Below, piece after piece: positions 17,080 to 25,361 of a DNA stretch of 64,000 nt. The notes beneath the pieces were generated by a model that worked only from the letters and a program-made list of their open reading frames with translations, searched no databases and was not told the DNA's origin. The position numbers and the translations under genes are program-made. The DNA lies in NCBI GenBank assembly GCA_963781595.1, contig CAWAGG010000006.1, positions 1,116,001-1,180,000 on the forward strand, given 5' to 3'. Numbering within the stretch: position 1 is the first letter of the stretch; every line of letters begins with the position of its first letter. This DNA is from JBEDUK01 sp963781595. GTDB lineage: Bacteria > Actinomycetota > UBA4738.

Positions 17080-17991
17080 ATGAACCTGCGGGGCTTGATC
17101 GCCGCCACGGTGACGCCGATGACGACCGATCACGCCGTGGACGAAGGCTCCCTTCGTCGCTACCTCTCCTGGCTGGTGCCTCAGGGCGTGGCCGGCATCG
17201 CGGTGAACGTGGATACGGGAGAGGGACCCCACCTGTTCCCCGAGGAGCGCACGCGCGTCCTCGAGATCGCGCTCGAGGAGGTCGCGGGACGCGCGACGGT
17301 CGTCGCCGGCCTCGGCGCCTCGTTCACCGAGCAGGCGGTTCGAACGGCGCGCGAGACCGCGGCGGTGGGGCCTGACGCCCTGCTGGTCTTCCCGATCCCG
17401 GCGTATCAGGGGGAACCGCTCGATCCCGAGATCCCGGTCGCGTATCACGCCGCCGTCGGCGAGGCGAGCGGGCTGCCGCTGATCGCCTTCCAGCTGCAGC
17501 CCGCCCTCGGCGGAGTGCTCTTCGCACCCGAGACGATGCGGCGCCTCATGTCGATGGACGAGGTGGTCGCCGTGAAGGAGGCGTCGTTCGACGCGGAGCG
17601 CCTGACGGAGATCGCGGCCATGATCCGGGAGCTTCCGAACCCTCCCGTGCTGCTGAACGGCAACGACAACATGCTGCTGGAGGCGTACCGGCTCGGCGCC
17701 GATGGTTCGCTGCTGGGGTTCGGCACCCTCGCGGCCGACCTGCAGGTCGCGATGCTCGACGCCCTCCGCGCGGGGGACGACGAGCGCGCCGACGAGCTCG
17801 GCCGGACGACACAGACCCTGTGCGACGCGGTGTTCGCGCTGCCGGTCCGTGACTACCGGGCGCGACTCAAGCATGCGCTGTGGCGCATGGACGTGATCGA
17901 ACACCCGACCGTCCGGCTTCCGCTGCTCCCGCTCTCGGCCGACGAGGAGCAGCGGGTCGACCTCGCGCTGAAGCAGGCCGGCCTCTGCTGA
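17080..17991 (+). CDS. DapA/NAL-superfamily aldolase or dehydratase
   Basis: A 303-residue class I aldolase-fold protein (dihydrodipicolinate synthase superfamily). The Schiff-base Lys is Lys166 in VVAVKEASFD. The N-terminal RGLIAATVTPM and GVAGIAVNVDTGEG, where GTTGE is usual, place it in the family. The catalytic-Tyr region (YNVPSRTG in DapA) reads FQLQPALGG, so the Tyr is gone and the enzyme is not a normal lysine-pathway DapA. It heads an operon with an F420-type oxidoreductase and a GH4 glycosidase, which suggests a sugar-acid dehydratase or keto-acid aldolase. Confidence 0.8.
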   Translation: MNLRGLIAATVTPMTTDHAVDEGSLRRYLSWLVPQGVAGIAVNVDTGEGPHLFPEERTRVLEIALEEVAGRATVVAGLGASFTEQAVRTARETAAVGPDALLVFPIPAYQGEPLDPEIPVAYHAAVGEASGLPLIAFQLQPALGGVLFAPETMRRLMSMDEVVAVKEASFDAERLTEIAAMIRELPNPPVLLNGNDNMLLEAYRLGADGSLLGFGTLAADLQVAMLDALRAGDDERADELGRTTQTLCDAVFALPVRDYRARLKHALWRMDVIEHPTVRLPLLPLSADEEQRVDLALKQAGLC

Positions 17992-18016
17992 TGGCAACCC
18001 TCTGATGGCAACCCTC
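17989..18016 (+). repeat. 14-base tandem duplication at a gene junction
   Basis: TGATGGCAACCCTC occurs twice in direct tandem (17989-18002 and 18003-18016). The first copy contains the stop of the DapA-family gene overlapping an ATG (TGATG). The second copy carries the start of the next gene. The first ATG now opens only a 4-codon reading frame, Met-Ala-Thr-Leu-stop. Confidence 0.95.
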
Positions 18017-19027
18017 GCGCCGGGTGTGGAGGTCGGTGTGTTCCTCCCGACGTTCTGCGGCCCCGGCGGGCGCGCGGGCGACGAGATCGCGGGCTTCGCG
18101 CGCCGCGTTGAGGACCTCGGGTTCGACTCGCTGTGGGCAACCGATCACCTGCTGCATGGAAGCGTGTTCTACGACGTGGCGTGGCTGGACCCGCTTCTGT
18201 CGCTGTCGTTCGCCTCGGCGGTCACGCGCCGCGTCCGGCTGGGGACCTCGATCCTGGTGATCCCGACCCGTCATCCGCTGACGCTGGCGAAGGACGTCGC
18301 GACGCTCGCTGCGCTGTCCGGCGATCGGTTCATCCTGGGCGCGGGGACCGGCTGGGACGAACGCGAGTTCGACGCGGTGGGGGTCCGCAAGCGAGATCGG
18401 GGAGCCCGCACCGACGAAAGCCTCGCGCTGATCGACCGGCTGCTCGCAGGCGGGCGGGTCGATCACCGTGGCGCGTTCTTCGAGGCCGATGGCATCGGGA
18501 TCGGTCCGACGCCGTCGCGGCGGGTCCCCACCTGGGTTGCCGGCGGCCAGCAGCTCGCGCGTCCGGAATCCCCGGAGCCGCCGGCGTTCGCACCCGCGGT
18601 GCTCCGGCGCATCGCGATCGCGGACGGATGGATCGCGCGGCCGACGGCGACGACGGAGCAGATCGCCGGGGACGCCGGCCGGATCGCCGACGCGCTCCGG
18701 TCGGCCGGACGCGACCGGTCGAGCTTCACGTTCGCCCACGAGAACTTCCTCCACTTCGTCGACACGGACGACGCCGAGGTCGCGGCCGCCGAGCAACGGC
18801 CGGCCTTCGCCGCGGTGATGGGCACCGGCCGGCCGTTCGAGTACTTCGAGGCGGTCTACCTCACGGGAACGCGGACCGAGGTCGTCGAGAAGATCGTGCG
18901 GCGGCTACGGGCCGGCGTCCGGTACCTGATCCTGCACACGCTCGAGCCGTCGACCAGGCAGATCGATCTCTGGGTGGAGCGCCTGTTCCCACTGGTGGCC
19001 ACCGCGGTCCAGGCTGGCGGCCCATGA
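18005..19027 (+). CDS. Luciferase-like (LLM class) oxidoreductase, probably F420-dependent
   Basis: A 340-residue TIM-barrel flavin/F420 oxidoreductase. The N-terminus VGVFLPTFCGPGGRAGDEIAGFARRVEDLGFDSLWATDHL is the pattern of F420-dependent LLM proteins, followed by LGTSILVIPTRHPLTLAKDVATL and LSGDRFILGAGTGWDEREFDAVG. The ATG at 18005 lies in the second copy of a 14-base duplication; the start before the duplication was probably coupled to the upstream stop. It ends in an ATGA overlap with a GH4 gene, so a sugar or sugar derivative is a plausible substrate. FMN use, as in alkanesulfonate monooxygenases, is an alternative. Confidence 0.85.
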   Translation: MATLAPGVEVGVFLPTFCGPGGRAGDEIAGFARRVEDLGFDSLWATDHLLHGSVFYDVAWLDPLLSLSFASAVTRRVRLGTSILVIPTRHPLTLAKDVATLAALSGDRFILGAGTGWDEREFDAVGVRKRDRGARTDESLALIDRLLAGGRVDHRGAFFEADGIGIGPTPSRRVPTWVAGGQQLARPESPEPPAFAPAVLRRIAIADGWIARPTATTEQIAGDAGRIADALRSAGRDRSSFTFAHENFLHFVDTDDAEVAAAEQRPAFAAVMGTGRPFEYFEAVYLTGTRTEVVEKIVRRLRAGVRYLILHTLEPSTRQIDLWVERLFPLVATAVQAGGP

Positions 19028-20352
19028 CCAGGATCGCGCTCATCGGCGCCGGAAGCGTGGAGTTCACCGCCGAGCTCGTCGCGGGGATCCTCCGGTTCGC
19101 CGAGCTGTCGGAGGTGACCGTCGCATTGCACGACATCGACGAGGAACGGCTCCGAACCGCGGGCGCCGTCGGGCGGGCGATGAACGACGCGCTCGGGACG
19201 CACGCGACGTTCGAGGAGCACCTCGACCGTCGGCGCGCGCTTGAGGGCGCCGGCCACGTCATCAGCACGATCCGGGTGGGCGGACACGCGGCCCTGGCGC
19301 GCGACTTCGAGATCCCGGCCCGGTACGGGGTCCGCCAGACGATGGGCGACACGCTGGGACCCGGGGCGATCGCGCGCGTGCTGTGCACGGTACCTGCCCT
19401 TCTGGCCATCGCGGGGGACATCGCCGACGTCTGCCCGGACGCCTGGCTCTACAACTACACGAACCCGATGGCGGCTCTGTGCTGGGCGGTCTACGAGGGC
19501 TCGCCGGTCCGCCGCGTGGTCGGGCTTTGCCGGTCGATCGAGAACACCGCCGGGGAGCTGGCCGAGATCGTGGGGGTCCCGTTCGAGGACGTGGACTTCG
19601 ACGGCGCCGGCCTGAACCATCAGGCGTGGATCCTGCGCTTCGCCCACCGGGACTCCGGTGCAGACCTGTACCCGCGCCTGGCGAGGATCGTCGCCGCGGA
19701 CCCCGAGGGCCTGGGCAGGCGCGTCCGGGTCGAGGTCTACCGGCGGTTCGGGTTCTTCCCGTCGGAGTCGAGCGAGCACCTCGCGGATCTGGTCCCGTGG
19801 TTCCTCCCGCACGCGGATCAGGTCGAGCGCTACCGGATCCAGGTCGGCGAGTACCTGCGTCGCAGCGAACAGAACGCCGAGCGCTACGCGGAGCTGCGCG
19901 CCACGCTCCGGGCCGGCGGCGCTCCCGAGGTTCCCGACTGGATGGAGTACGCGCCCGAGATCATCCACTCGATCGAGACCGGGACGCGCCGCCGCGTCTT
20001 CGCGAACGTCCGAAACGACGGCTTGATCGACAACCTGCCGGCCGGATGCTGCGTCGAGGTTCCCTGCCTGGTCGATGCCGACGGGATCCATCCGCAGCCG
20101 GTGGGCGCCCTCCCCGTGCAACTCGCGGCCCTCAACCGGACGTACGCGAGCGTCGTCGACCTGACCGTGCGCGCCGCCCTCGAGGAGGATGCCCGGCTCG
20201 TCGAGGACGCGGCGCTGCTCGACCCGAACACCGCGGCGACCCTCGCGCCCGACCGCATCGTCGAGCTGTGCCATGAGCTCGTGCTGGCGCACGCGGAGTT
20301 CATCGCGCCCGGCATCGTCTCGGGGGCGCGCGACGCCGCACGGCGGCGCTGA
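19024..20352 (+). CDS. Glycoside hydrolase family 4 protein (NAD- and metal-dependent glycosidase)
   Basis: GH4 enzymes cleave glycosides by a transient 3-keto oxidation using NAD and a divalent metal. This 442-residue protein has the Rossmann start RIALIGAGSVEFTAELV, LYNYTNPMAALCWAV, the metal Cys in GLCRSIEN and the metal His in GLNHQAW. The residue after the metal Cys is Arg; in characterised members this tripeptide is usually CHE, CHS, CHG or CHN, with CHS found in alpha-galactosidases. The ATG overlaps the oxidoreductase stop. A second GH4 gene lies at 27781 and has the ordinary CHS form. Confidence 0.88.
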   Translation: MTRIALIGAGSVEFTAELVAGILRFAELSEVTVALHDIDEERLRTAGAVGRAMNDALGTHATFEEHLDRRRALEGAGHVISTIRVGGHAALARDFEIPARYGVRQTMGDTLGPGAIARVLCTVPALLAIAGDIADVCPDAWLYNYTNPMAALCWAVYEGSPVRRVVGLCRSIENTAGELAEIVGVPFEDVDFDGAGLNHQAWILRFAHRDSGADLYPRLARIVAADPEGLGRRVRVEVYRRFGFFPSESSEHLADLVPWFLPHADQVERYRIQVGEYLRRSEQNAERYAELRATLRAGGAPEVPDWMEYAPEIIHSIETGTRRRVFANVRNDGLIDNLPAGCCVEVPCLVDADGIHPQPVGALPVQLAALNRTYASVVDLTVRAALEEDARLVEDAALLDPNTAATLAPDRIVELCHELVLAHAEFIAPGIVSGARDAARRR

Positions 20353-20404
20353 GGCAGCGAGCCGATCGACCGAGCTCCCGGTGTACGCGTGCAGGACGTG
20401 CGCG

Positions 20405-20410
20405 TATCCT
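20405..20410 (+). promoter_or_regulatory. Possible -10 box for the DeoR-type regulator
   Basis: TATCCT lies about 107 bases before the ATG at 20517; no good -35 is visible. The 164-base gap 20353-20516 otherwise shows only the GGAGG at 20506-20510. Confidence 0.3.
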
Positions 20411-20516
20411 GTGCGGCGACGTTCGATCTCGGCGTCATGACGCCCGAATCGTCCGGGACCGGCGCCGACCCGAGCACGTTCGTCGATCGGATCGGCGGGT
20501 CGGTCGGAGGACGGGG

Positions 20517-21293
20517 ATGGATCGACAGCAGCGTGTGCGGCAGGCCGAACGGCTGGGCGCGATCCTGGAGCGACTGTCCGGCAACGGCAGCATCAGCGTG
20601 GCCGATGTCGCGCAAGAGCTCGGCGTGTCGTCCGCGACGATCCGCCGCGACCTGCAGCTCCTCGAGTCGCAGCGCCTCCTCGCGCGCACCCACGGCGGCG
20701 CGCTCGCGCAGGGCGTGCTCTACGAGCTCCCGCTCCGGTACAAGGCCGCCCGGCACCAGGACGAGAAGCTTCGGATCGCCCGGGCCGCGGCGGAGCGGAT
20801 GACCGACGCAGGCGCGATCGGCCTCACCGGTGGCACGACCACGACCGAGGTGGCTCGCGCGATCGTCGATCGCCGGCGCCTAACGGTCGTGACGAACGCA
20901 CTGAACATCGCCTCTGAGCTCGTCGTTCGTCCCAACCTCAAGCTCGTCGTGACCGGCGGGGTGGCGCGGTCGGAGTCCTACGAGCTGGTCGGCCCGATCG
21001 CCGAATCGAGCCTGTCCGGGCTCCACCTCGACGTCGTGTTCGTTGGCGCGGACGGTATCGACCTCGAGGCGGGCGTCACGACGCACCACGAGGTCGAAGC
21101 GCGAACGAACCGGGCGCTGATCGACAGCGCGGCGCGGGCGATCGTCGTGACGGACAGCTCGAAGCTGGGCCGGGTCGCGTTCGCCCGCATCTGCGAGCTC
21201 GACCGGATCGACGAGGTGATCACCGACGCGAACGCCGAGCCGACGATCGTCGCGGCCTTCCGCGCCGTGGGCATCGAGGTGGCGACCGTCTAG
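20517..21293 (+). CDS. DeoR/GlpR-family transcriptional regulator
   Basis: Sugar-phosphate-responsive repressor, 258 residues. The N-terminal winged HTH is R-AERLGAILERLSGNGSISVADVAQELGVSSATIRRDLQLLE, ending in the RTHGGAL motif. The C-terminal effector domain has the DeoRC pattern GLTGGTTTTEVAR, VVTNALNIASEL, VGADGIDLEAGVTTH and VTDSSKLGR. A GGAGG sits 6 bases before the ATG. It stands between the two arms of the sugar-use region and overlaps the convergent ATPase gene by 4 bases, so it is the likely regulator of the surrounding transport and catabolic genes. Confidence 0.92.
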   Translation: MDRQQRVRQAERLGAILERLSGNGSISVADVAQELGVSSATIRRDLQLLESQRLLARTHGGALAQGVLYELPLRYKAARHQDEKLRIARAAAERMTDAGAIGLTGGTTTTEVARAIVDRRRLTVVTNALNIASELVVRPNLKLVVTGGVARSESYELVGPIAESSLSGLHLDVVFVGADGIDLEAGVTTHHEVEARTNRALIDSAARAIVVTDSSKLGRVAFARICELDRIDEVITDANAEPTIVAAFRAVGIEVATV

Positions 21294-22423
21294 GTCCCGG
21301 TCCGCCCTCGCTCGAGGGCCGCGCCCGATCCCGGATCGAACAGGTACACCTCGTCAAGGTGCGCGGCGAGCGGGACCGTGTCGCCGACCAAGGGCTGCAC
21401 CCGCGCGTCGAGGCGCGCGACGATCGTCGCGCGATCCGACGGGAGGGGAGCGAGCTCACCGGCGGCAGCGGTCACTGCGACGCGCTCCCCGCGAACGCTG
21501 CCGTACAGGATCGTCTCGTGGCCGAGGAGTTCGACGACGTCGACGTGCACGGTGACGATGGCGTCCCCGCTCCCGGCGTCCGCGACGCGGAAGGCCTCCG
21601 GCCGGATGCCGACGACCAGATCGCCGTCGGGGACACCGGCCAGATCGAACCGCACGTCGCCGGCGTCGATGTGCCCCCGGACGCAGGTCGCCTTCAGGAG
21701 GTTCATCGGCGGGCTGCCGATGAAGCCGGCCACGAACACGTTCGCCGGGCGCCGGTAGATCTCCTGCGGCGCGCCGAGCTGGAGCAGCCGACCCGCGTTC
21801 ATCACGGCGATCCGATCGCCGAGGGTCATCGCTTCGACCTGATCGTGCGTCACGTACACGGCCGTGGTGGGGAACCGCCGGTGGAGCTGCTTGAGGTCCG
21901 CCCGCAGCTGCGTCCTGAGCTGCGCGTCCAGGTTCGAGAGCGGCTCGTCCAGGAGGTAGACGCGCGGGTCGCGAGCCAGGGCCCGCCCCATCGCGACGCG
22001 CTGCCGCTGCCCGCCCGAGAGCTGCGCAGGCTTGCGGTCCAGCAGGTCGTCGAGGCTCAGCAGCGCGCTGATCTGCCTCACCCGACGCGCCATCTCGTCC
22101 TTCGGAACCTTGTGCTGCCGGAGCCCGAACGCGAGGTTCTCCAGCACGGTCTTGTGCGGGTACAGGGCGTAGCTCTGGAAGACCATCGCGATGTCCCGGT
22201 CCCGGGGCGGGGTGCCGTTCACGACCTCGCCGCCGATCGCGATCGCGCCGGCCGTCGGCTCCTCCAGCCCGGCGACCATCCGAAGGACCGTGGACTTACC
22301 GCATCCGGACGGGCCGACGAGCACGATGAACTCGCCGTCCTCGACGGTGAACGTCAGGTCCTCGACCGCGACCGTTCCACCGGGGAAGACCTTCCGAACC
22401 TCGTGGAATGAGACCTCGGCCAT
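21290..22423 (-). CDS. Sugar ABC transporter ATPase (MsmK/UgpC type)
   Basis: ATPase of a carbohydrate uptake-1 family importer, 377 residues. The nucleotide-binding domain shows GPSGCGKST, the Q-loop FQSYALYPH, LSGGQRQRVAMGRALARDP and LLDEPLSNLDAQLR, with the H-loop VYVTHDQVEAM. A C-terminal TOBE-like regulatory domain follows (VGIRPEAFRVAD ... PLVGDTVPLAAHLDEVYLFD). Start is the ATG at 22423, which gives the standard MAEVSFHEVRKVF. It is transcribed away from its presumed partner permeases at 23457-25294, together with the SIS gene upstream. Confidence 0.92.
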   Translation of the reverse strand: MAEVSFHEVRKVFPGGTVAVEDLTFTVEDGEFIVLVGPSGCGKSTVLRMVAGLEEPTAGAIAIGGEVVNGTPPRDRDIAMVFQSYALYPHKTVLENLAFGLRQHKVPKDEMARRVRQISALLSLDDLLDRKPAQLSGGQRQRVAMGRALARDPRVYLLDEPLSNLDAQLRTQLRADLKQLHRRFPTTAVYVTHDQVEAMTLGDRIAVMNAGRLLQLGAPQEIYRRPANVFVAGFIGSPPMNLLKATCVRGHIDAGDVRFDLAGVPDGDLVVGIRPEAFRVADAGSGDAIVTVHVDVVELLGHETILYGSVRGERVAVTAAAGELAPLPSDRATIVARLDARVQPLVGDTVPLAAHLDEVYLFDPGSGAALERGRTGT

Positions 22424-22451
22424 GCCTATCCCTCTCGGGACCCGCGGCCCG

Positions 22452-23327
22452 TCACTGCAGGATGACAGACCGAGCCAGGTGCCTCGGTCTGTCGGGGTCG
22501 AGCCCGCGAGCTTCCGCGAGCTCGACGGCGGCCCGCTGGGCGAGCACCAGCTCCGCCATCGGGTCCAGGTCGCCGATGACGACGGATGCCCCCGTCCCGG
22601 CCGCATCCCGCAGCACGCCATCGTCGACGCGGCCGATCGTCCACACGAGCGTCCGCGGACCGGCGACGCTGATCGGTCCGTGTCGGTACTCCATCGCGGG
22701 GTACGACTCGGTCCATGCGCACGCGGCTTCGCGCATCTTCAGGGCGGCCTCGTCGGCGAGACCGACCGTCCAGCCCTCGCCGAGGAACACGGTCTGATCG
22801 AACCGCGTGGGGTCTGCGGGCAGCGGACGCTCCAAGGCCTGCTCACCGTCGGCGGCGACCGCGTCGAGATCCTCGCCCAGGTTGGCGCGCAAGAGCGCGA
22901 GCGCCGTCGTCGCGAAGCGCGTCTGCACGATCGAGGCTTCGTCGGCGAACTCGAGGACGATCGCGTCCGGCGCGGCCCGCACCACCGGGGTATCCCGGAC
23001 GGCCGTGATCGCGGTGGTCGGCACCCCGCCGGATCCGCGCACTGCACGTTCGACCTCGGTCGTCGTGCCCGAGCGAGAGATCGCGACGATCCGGTCGTAG
23101 CGCCGCCGCGGCGAGAGTTCGGTCGGGATCGCGGCGTCCGTGATGCCGTGCCCCGCCCGCTCCCGGAGCGCCGCGAACGCTCGGGCGATGTTGAACGAGG
23201 TGCCGCACCCGATGACCGCCGCGTGCTCACCGCGCGCCGGCAGGACGTCAGCGGAGGAACCGGCCAGGCCCGCCGCCCGCCGCCACAGCTCCGGCTGGGT
23301 CCCGATCTCGGTCGAGGTGGCGGACAC
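22452..23327 (-). CDS. SIS-domain sugar isomerase/deaminase-like protein
   Basis: A 291-residue protein with two SIS (phosphosugar-binding) domains, like GlmS C-terminal halves and AgaS. Domain one shows AAVIGCGTSFNIARAFAAL and VAISRSGTTTEVERA; domain two shows VFLGEGWTVGLADEAALKMREAACAWTESYPAMEYRHGP. The KMREA...E..PAMEYRHGP block is the GlmS/AgaS active-site pattern. No glutaminase domain is present. The GTG at 23327 is preceded by TACATT with an 8-base gap, pointing to leaderless translation. Likely converts an aldose or amino-sugar phosphate into a ketose phosphate for the kinase and aldolase encoded further right; substrate unknown. Confidence 0.85.
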   Translation of the reverse strand: MSATSTEIGTQPELWRRAAGLAGSSADVLPARGEHAAVIGCGTSFNIARAFAALRERAGHGITDAAIPTELSPRRRYDRIVAISRSGTTTEVERAVRGSGGVPTTAITAVRDTPVVRAAPDAIVLEFADEASIVQTRFATTALALLRANLGEDLDAVAADGEQALERPLPADPTRFDQTVFLGEGWTVGLADEAALKMREAACAWTESYPAMEYRHGPISVAGPRTLVWTIGRVDDGVLRDAAGTGASVVIGDLDPMAELVLAQRAAVELAEARGLDPDRPRHLARSVILQ

Positions 23328-23335
23328 GGAACGAC

Positions 23336-23341
23336 AATGTA
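23336..23341 (-). promoter_or_regulatory. -10 box for leaderless SIS transcript
   Basis: On the minus strand TACATT ends 8 bases before the GTG at 23327. No ribosome-binding site is present. Confidence 0.5.
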
Positions 23342-23375
23342 CGCGCGAAAGGAACAGCGAGCAACACAACCGGCC

Positions 23376-23404
23376 TTGCAGGACGCGCGGTGTTGTTCTA
23401 ATGT
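23376..23404 (+). promoter_or_regulatory. Promoter of the sugar ABC permease operon
   Basis: TTGCAG (23376-23381), a 17-base spacer and TAATGT (23399-23404) make a good sigma-70-type promoter, with a start near 23411. The leader to the GTG at 23457 is about 46 bases and ends in a GAGGTGA site. The divergent SIS promoter lies only about 40 bases away, so one repressor could control both directions. Confidence 0.6.
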
Positions 23405-23456
23405 GCCTCGATCCGAGCGTAAACGGATACTCAGGCGCTCGACCCGAGGTGAGCGA

Positions 23457-24377
23457 GTGACGACTCCGACGGTCCAGGACGGGACGGCCGAAGCCGCCGC
23501 CCATAGGATCAGGCGGTCGGACAACGCCACCGGCTGGCTGTTCGCCGCCCCCTCGGTGATCATCGTCCTCGGGCTCTCGCTGATCCCGATGGTGTGGGCC
23601 GCGTATCTGTCGCTGACGGACTCGAACCTGCTCTCGAGCGGCCACTTCATCGGCTTCGCGAACTACGCCGCGCTCCGCAAGGACCCGCTCCTGCGCCAGG
23701 CGTTCGTGAACACGCTCCTGCTGGCGCTGCTGTACCTCCCGATCGGCCTCGCGGCGGGCCTCGCGGTGGCGATGATGCTGAACCGGAGGATCAGGCTGAT
23801 CGGCTTCTACCGGACGTGCTTCCTGGTGCCGTTCATCGCGTCCGCGGCCGCCGAGGGCCTGCTCTTCGGCTTCATCTTCGACCCGGACTTCGGCGTGATG
23901 AACGGGATCTTCCAGGCGCTCGGGCTGCCGCGGCAGGGGTTCCTCCAGGATCCCTCCCAGGCGCTGATCGTGCTCGCCGTCGTCTACTTCTGGACGCAGT
24001 TCGGCTTCAACGTCGTGATCTACCTGGCCGCCCTCCAAGACGTCCCGGAGGAGGTGATCGAAGCCGCGAAGATCGACGGGGCCAAGACCTGGTCGATCTT
24101 CTGGAACATCATCCTGCCGACCGTCCGGCCGGTGACGATCTTCCTGCTCGCGTGGGGCCTGATCGACGTGTTCCAGTTCTTCGATCTGGTCTACACGACG
24201 ACGAAGGGCGGTCCGCTCGACTCGACGTTGACGCTCGTCTATTACATCTGGCAGCTGGCGTTCAATTACTTCACGGCCGGCTACGGAGCGGCGGTGGCGT
24301 ACGTCCTGTTCTTCACCAGCCTCATCGCGATCATCGGCGCCTTGGTCTACAGCCGCCGGCGAGGGCTCGCGCTGTGA
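23457..24377 (+). CDS. Sugar ABC transporter permease, MalF/UgpA type
   Basis: Inner-membrane permease with six predicted helices, 306 residues. The N-terminal helix WLFAAPSVIIVLGLSLIPMVWAAYLS and the EAA loop PEEVIEAAKIDGAKTWSIFWNIILPTVRP are textbook for the carbohydrate uptake-1 family. GTG at 23457 is the start because GAGGTGA lies directly upstream and the preceding TGA-rich region has no better candidate. Its stop overlaps the next permease start (GTGA). Confidence 0.92.
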   Translation: MTTPTVQDGTAEAAAHRIRRSDNATGWLFAAPSVIIVLGLSLIPMVWAAYLSLTDSNLLSSGHFIGFANYAALRKDPLLRQAFVNTLLLALLYLPIGLAAGLAVAMMLNRRIRLIGFYRTCFLVPFIASAAAEGLLFGFIFDPDFGVMNGIFQALGLPRQGFLQDPSQALIVLAVVYFWTQFGFNVVIYLAALQDVPEEVIEAAKIDGAKTWSIFWNIILPTVRPVTIFLLAWGLIDVFQFFDLVYTTTKGGPLDSTLTLVYYIWQLAFNYFTAGYGAAVAYVLFFTSLIAIIGALVYSRRRGLAL

Positions 24378-25294
24378 TCGCGGACGTCCGCTCCCCCGGA
24401 GGCGTTCCGTCGCCTGTGGACGCGGACCTGCATCGCGCCCGGATCCAGGAGGCCGAACGCCGGATGCGCCGCTCGGGCTGGCGCCGCGGCATACCGGGGA
24501 GGTGGCACCTGATCCTCCTGCCGCTCTCCATCCTGATGGTCCTGCCGTTCGTGTGGATGGTGCTGACGTCGTTCATGACGGACTCAGAGATCAACCGTGT
24601 GCCGCCGACGATCGTCCCGCATCCCCTCTCGTTCGTCGGGTACTCGCTCGTGCTCGCGAACTCGGACTTCCCCAGGTGGTTCCTGAACAGCCTGATCGTC
24701 TCCGGGGCTGCGGTCGTCTCGCAGCTGGTCCTGTGCAGCCTCGCCGGGTATGCGTTCGCGAGGATCAGGTTCAAGGGATCGACCGTCCTGCTGATCCTGG
24801 TCCTCGCGACCGCGCTTATCCCGTTCCAGCTCACGGTGATCCCAACGTTCCTGATCTTCCACGACATCGGGATGATCAACACGCTGGGCGCCCTGATCGT
24901 CCCGCAATTGACGTCGGCGCTCGGTATCTACCTGATGTACTCGTTCTTCCAGGCGTTCCCCGTCGAGCTGGAGGAGGCGGGCCGTATCGACGGCTGCACC
25001 CGGCTCGGGGTGTTCCTGAAGATCGTGATGCCGATCGCGAAGCCGGCGCTCGCCGCGCTCGCGATGATCACGTTCATCTACGCGTGGAACGACCTGTTCT
25101 GGCCGCTGATCGCGATCACGTCGACGCACAGGTACACCGTCCAGGTGGGCCTCACCACGTTCCAGAACGAGCACTCGACCCACTGGTCGGCGATCATGGC
25201 CGGGACGGTGCTGGCGACGGTGCCGGTGCTCCTGATATTCCTGTTCGGACAGCGCCGGTTCGTGCAGGCGATCACCGGGGCGGTCAAGGGATGA
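24374..25294 (+). CDS. Sugar ABC transporter permease, MalG/UgpE type
   Basis: Partner permease, 306 residues, with a 40-residue cytoplasmic N-terminus before the first helix (LILLPLSILMVLPFVWMVLTSF). The EAA loop is PVELEEAGRIDGCTRLGVFLKIVMPIAKPAL. It begins at the GTG of a GTGA overlap. Together with the MalF-type permease, the lipoprotein at 25362 and the ATPase at 21290 it completes one importer. Confidence 0.92.
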   Translation: MIADVRSPGGVPSPVDADLHRARIQEAERRMRRSGWRRGIPGRWHLILLPLSILMVLPFVWMVLTSFMTDSEINRVPPTIVPHPLSFVGYSLVLANSDFPRWFLNSLIVSGAAVVSQLVLCSLAGYAFARIRFKGSTVLLILVLATALIPFQLTVIPTFLIFHDIGMINTLGALIVPQLTSALGIYLMYSFFQAFPVELEEAGRIDGCTRLGVFLKIVMPIAKPALAALAMITFIYAWNDLFWPLIAITSTHRYTVQVGLTTFQNEHSTHWSAIMAGTVLATVPVLLIFLFGQRRFVQAITGAVKG

Positions 25295-25361
25295 GCCGTG
25301 TACCGGGACGGCGCACAGCCGGGTGCGCACCGTCACCTCCGACGTTGGGGAAGGGAGCGTC

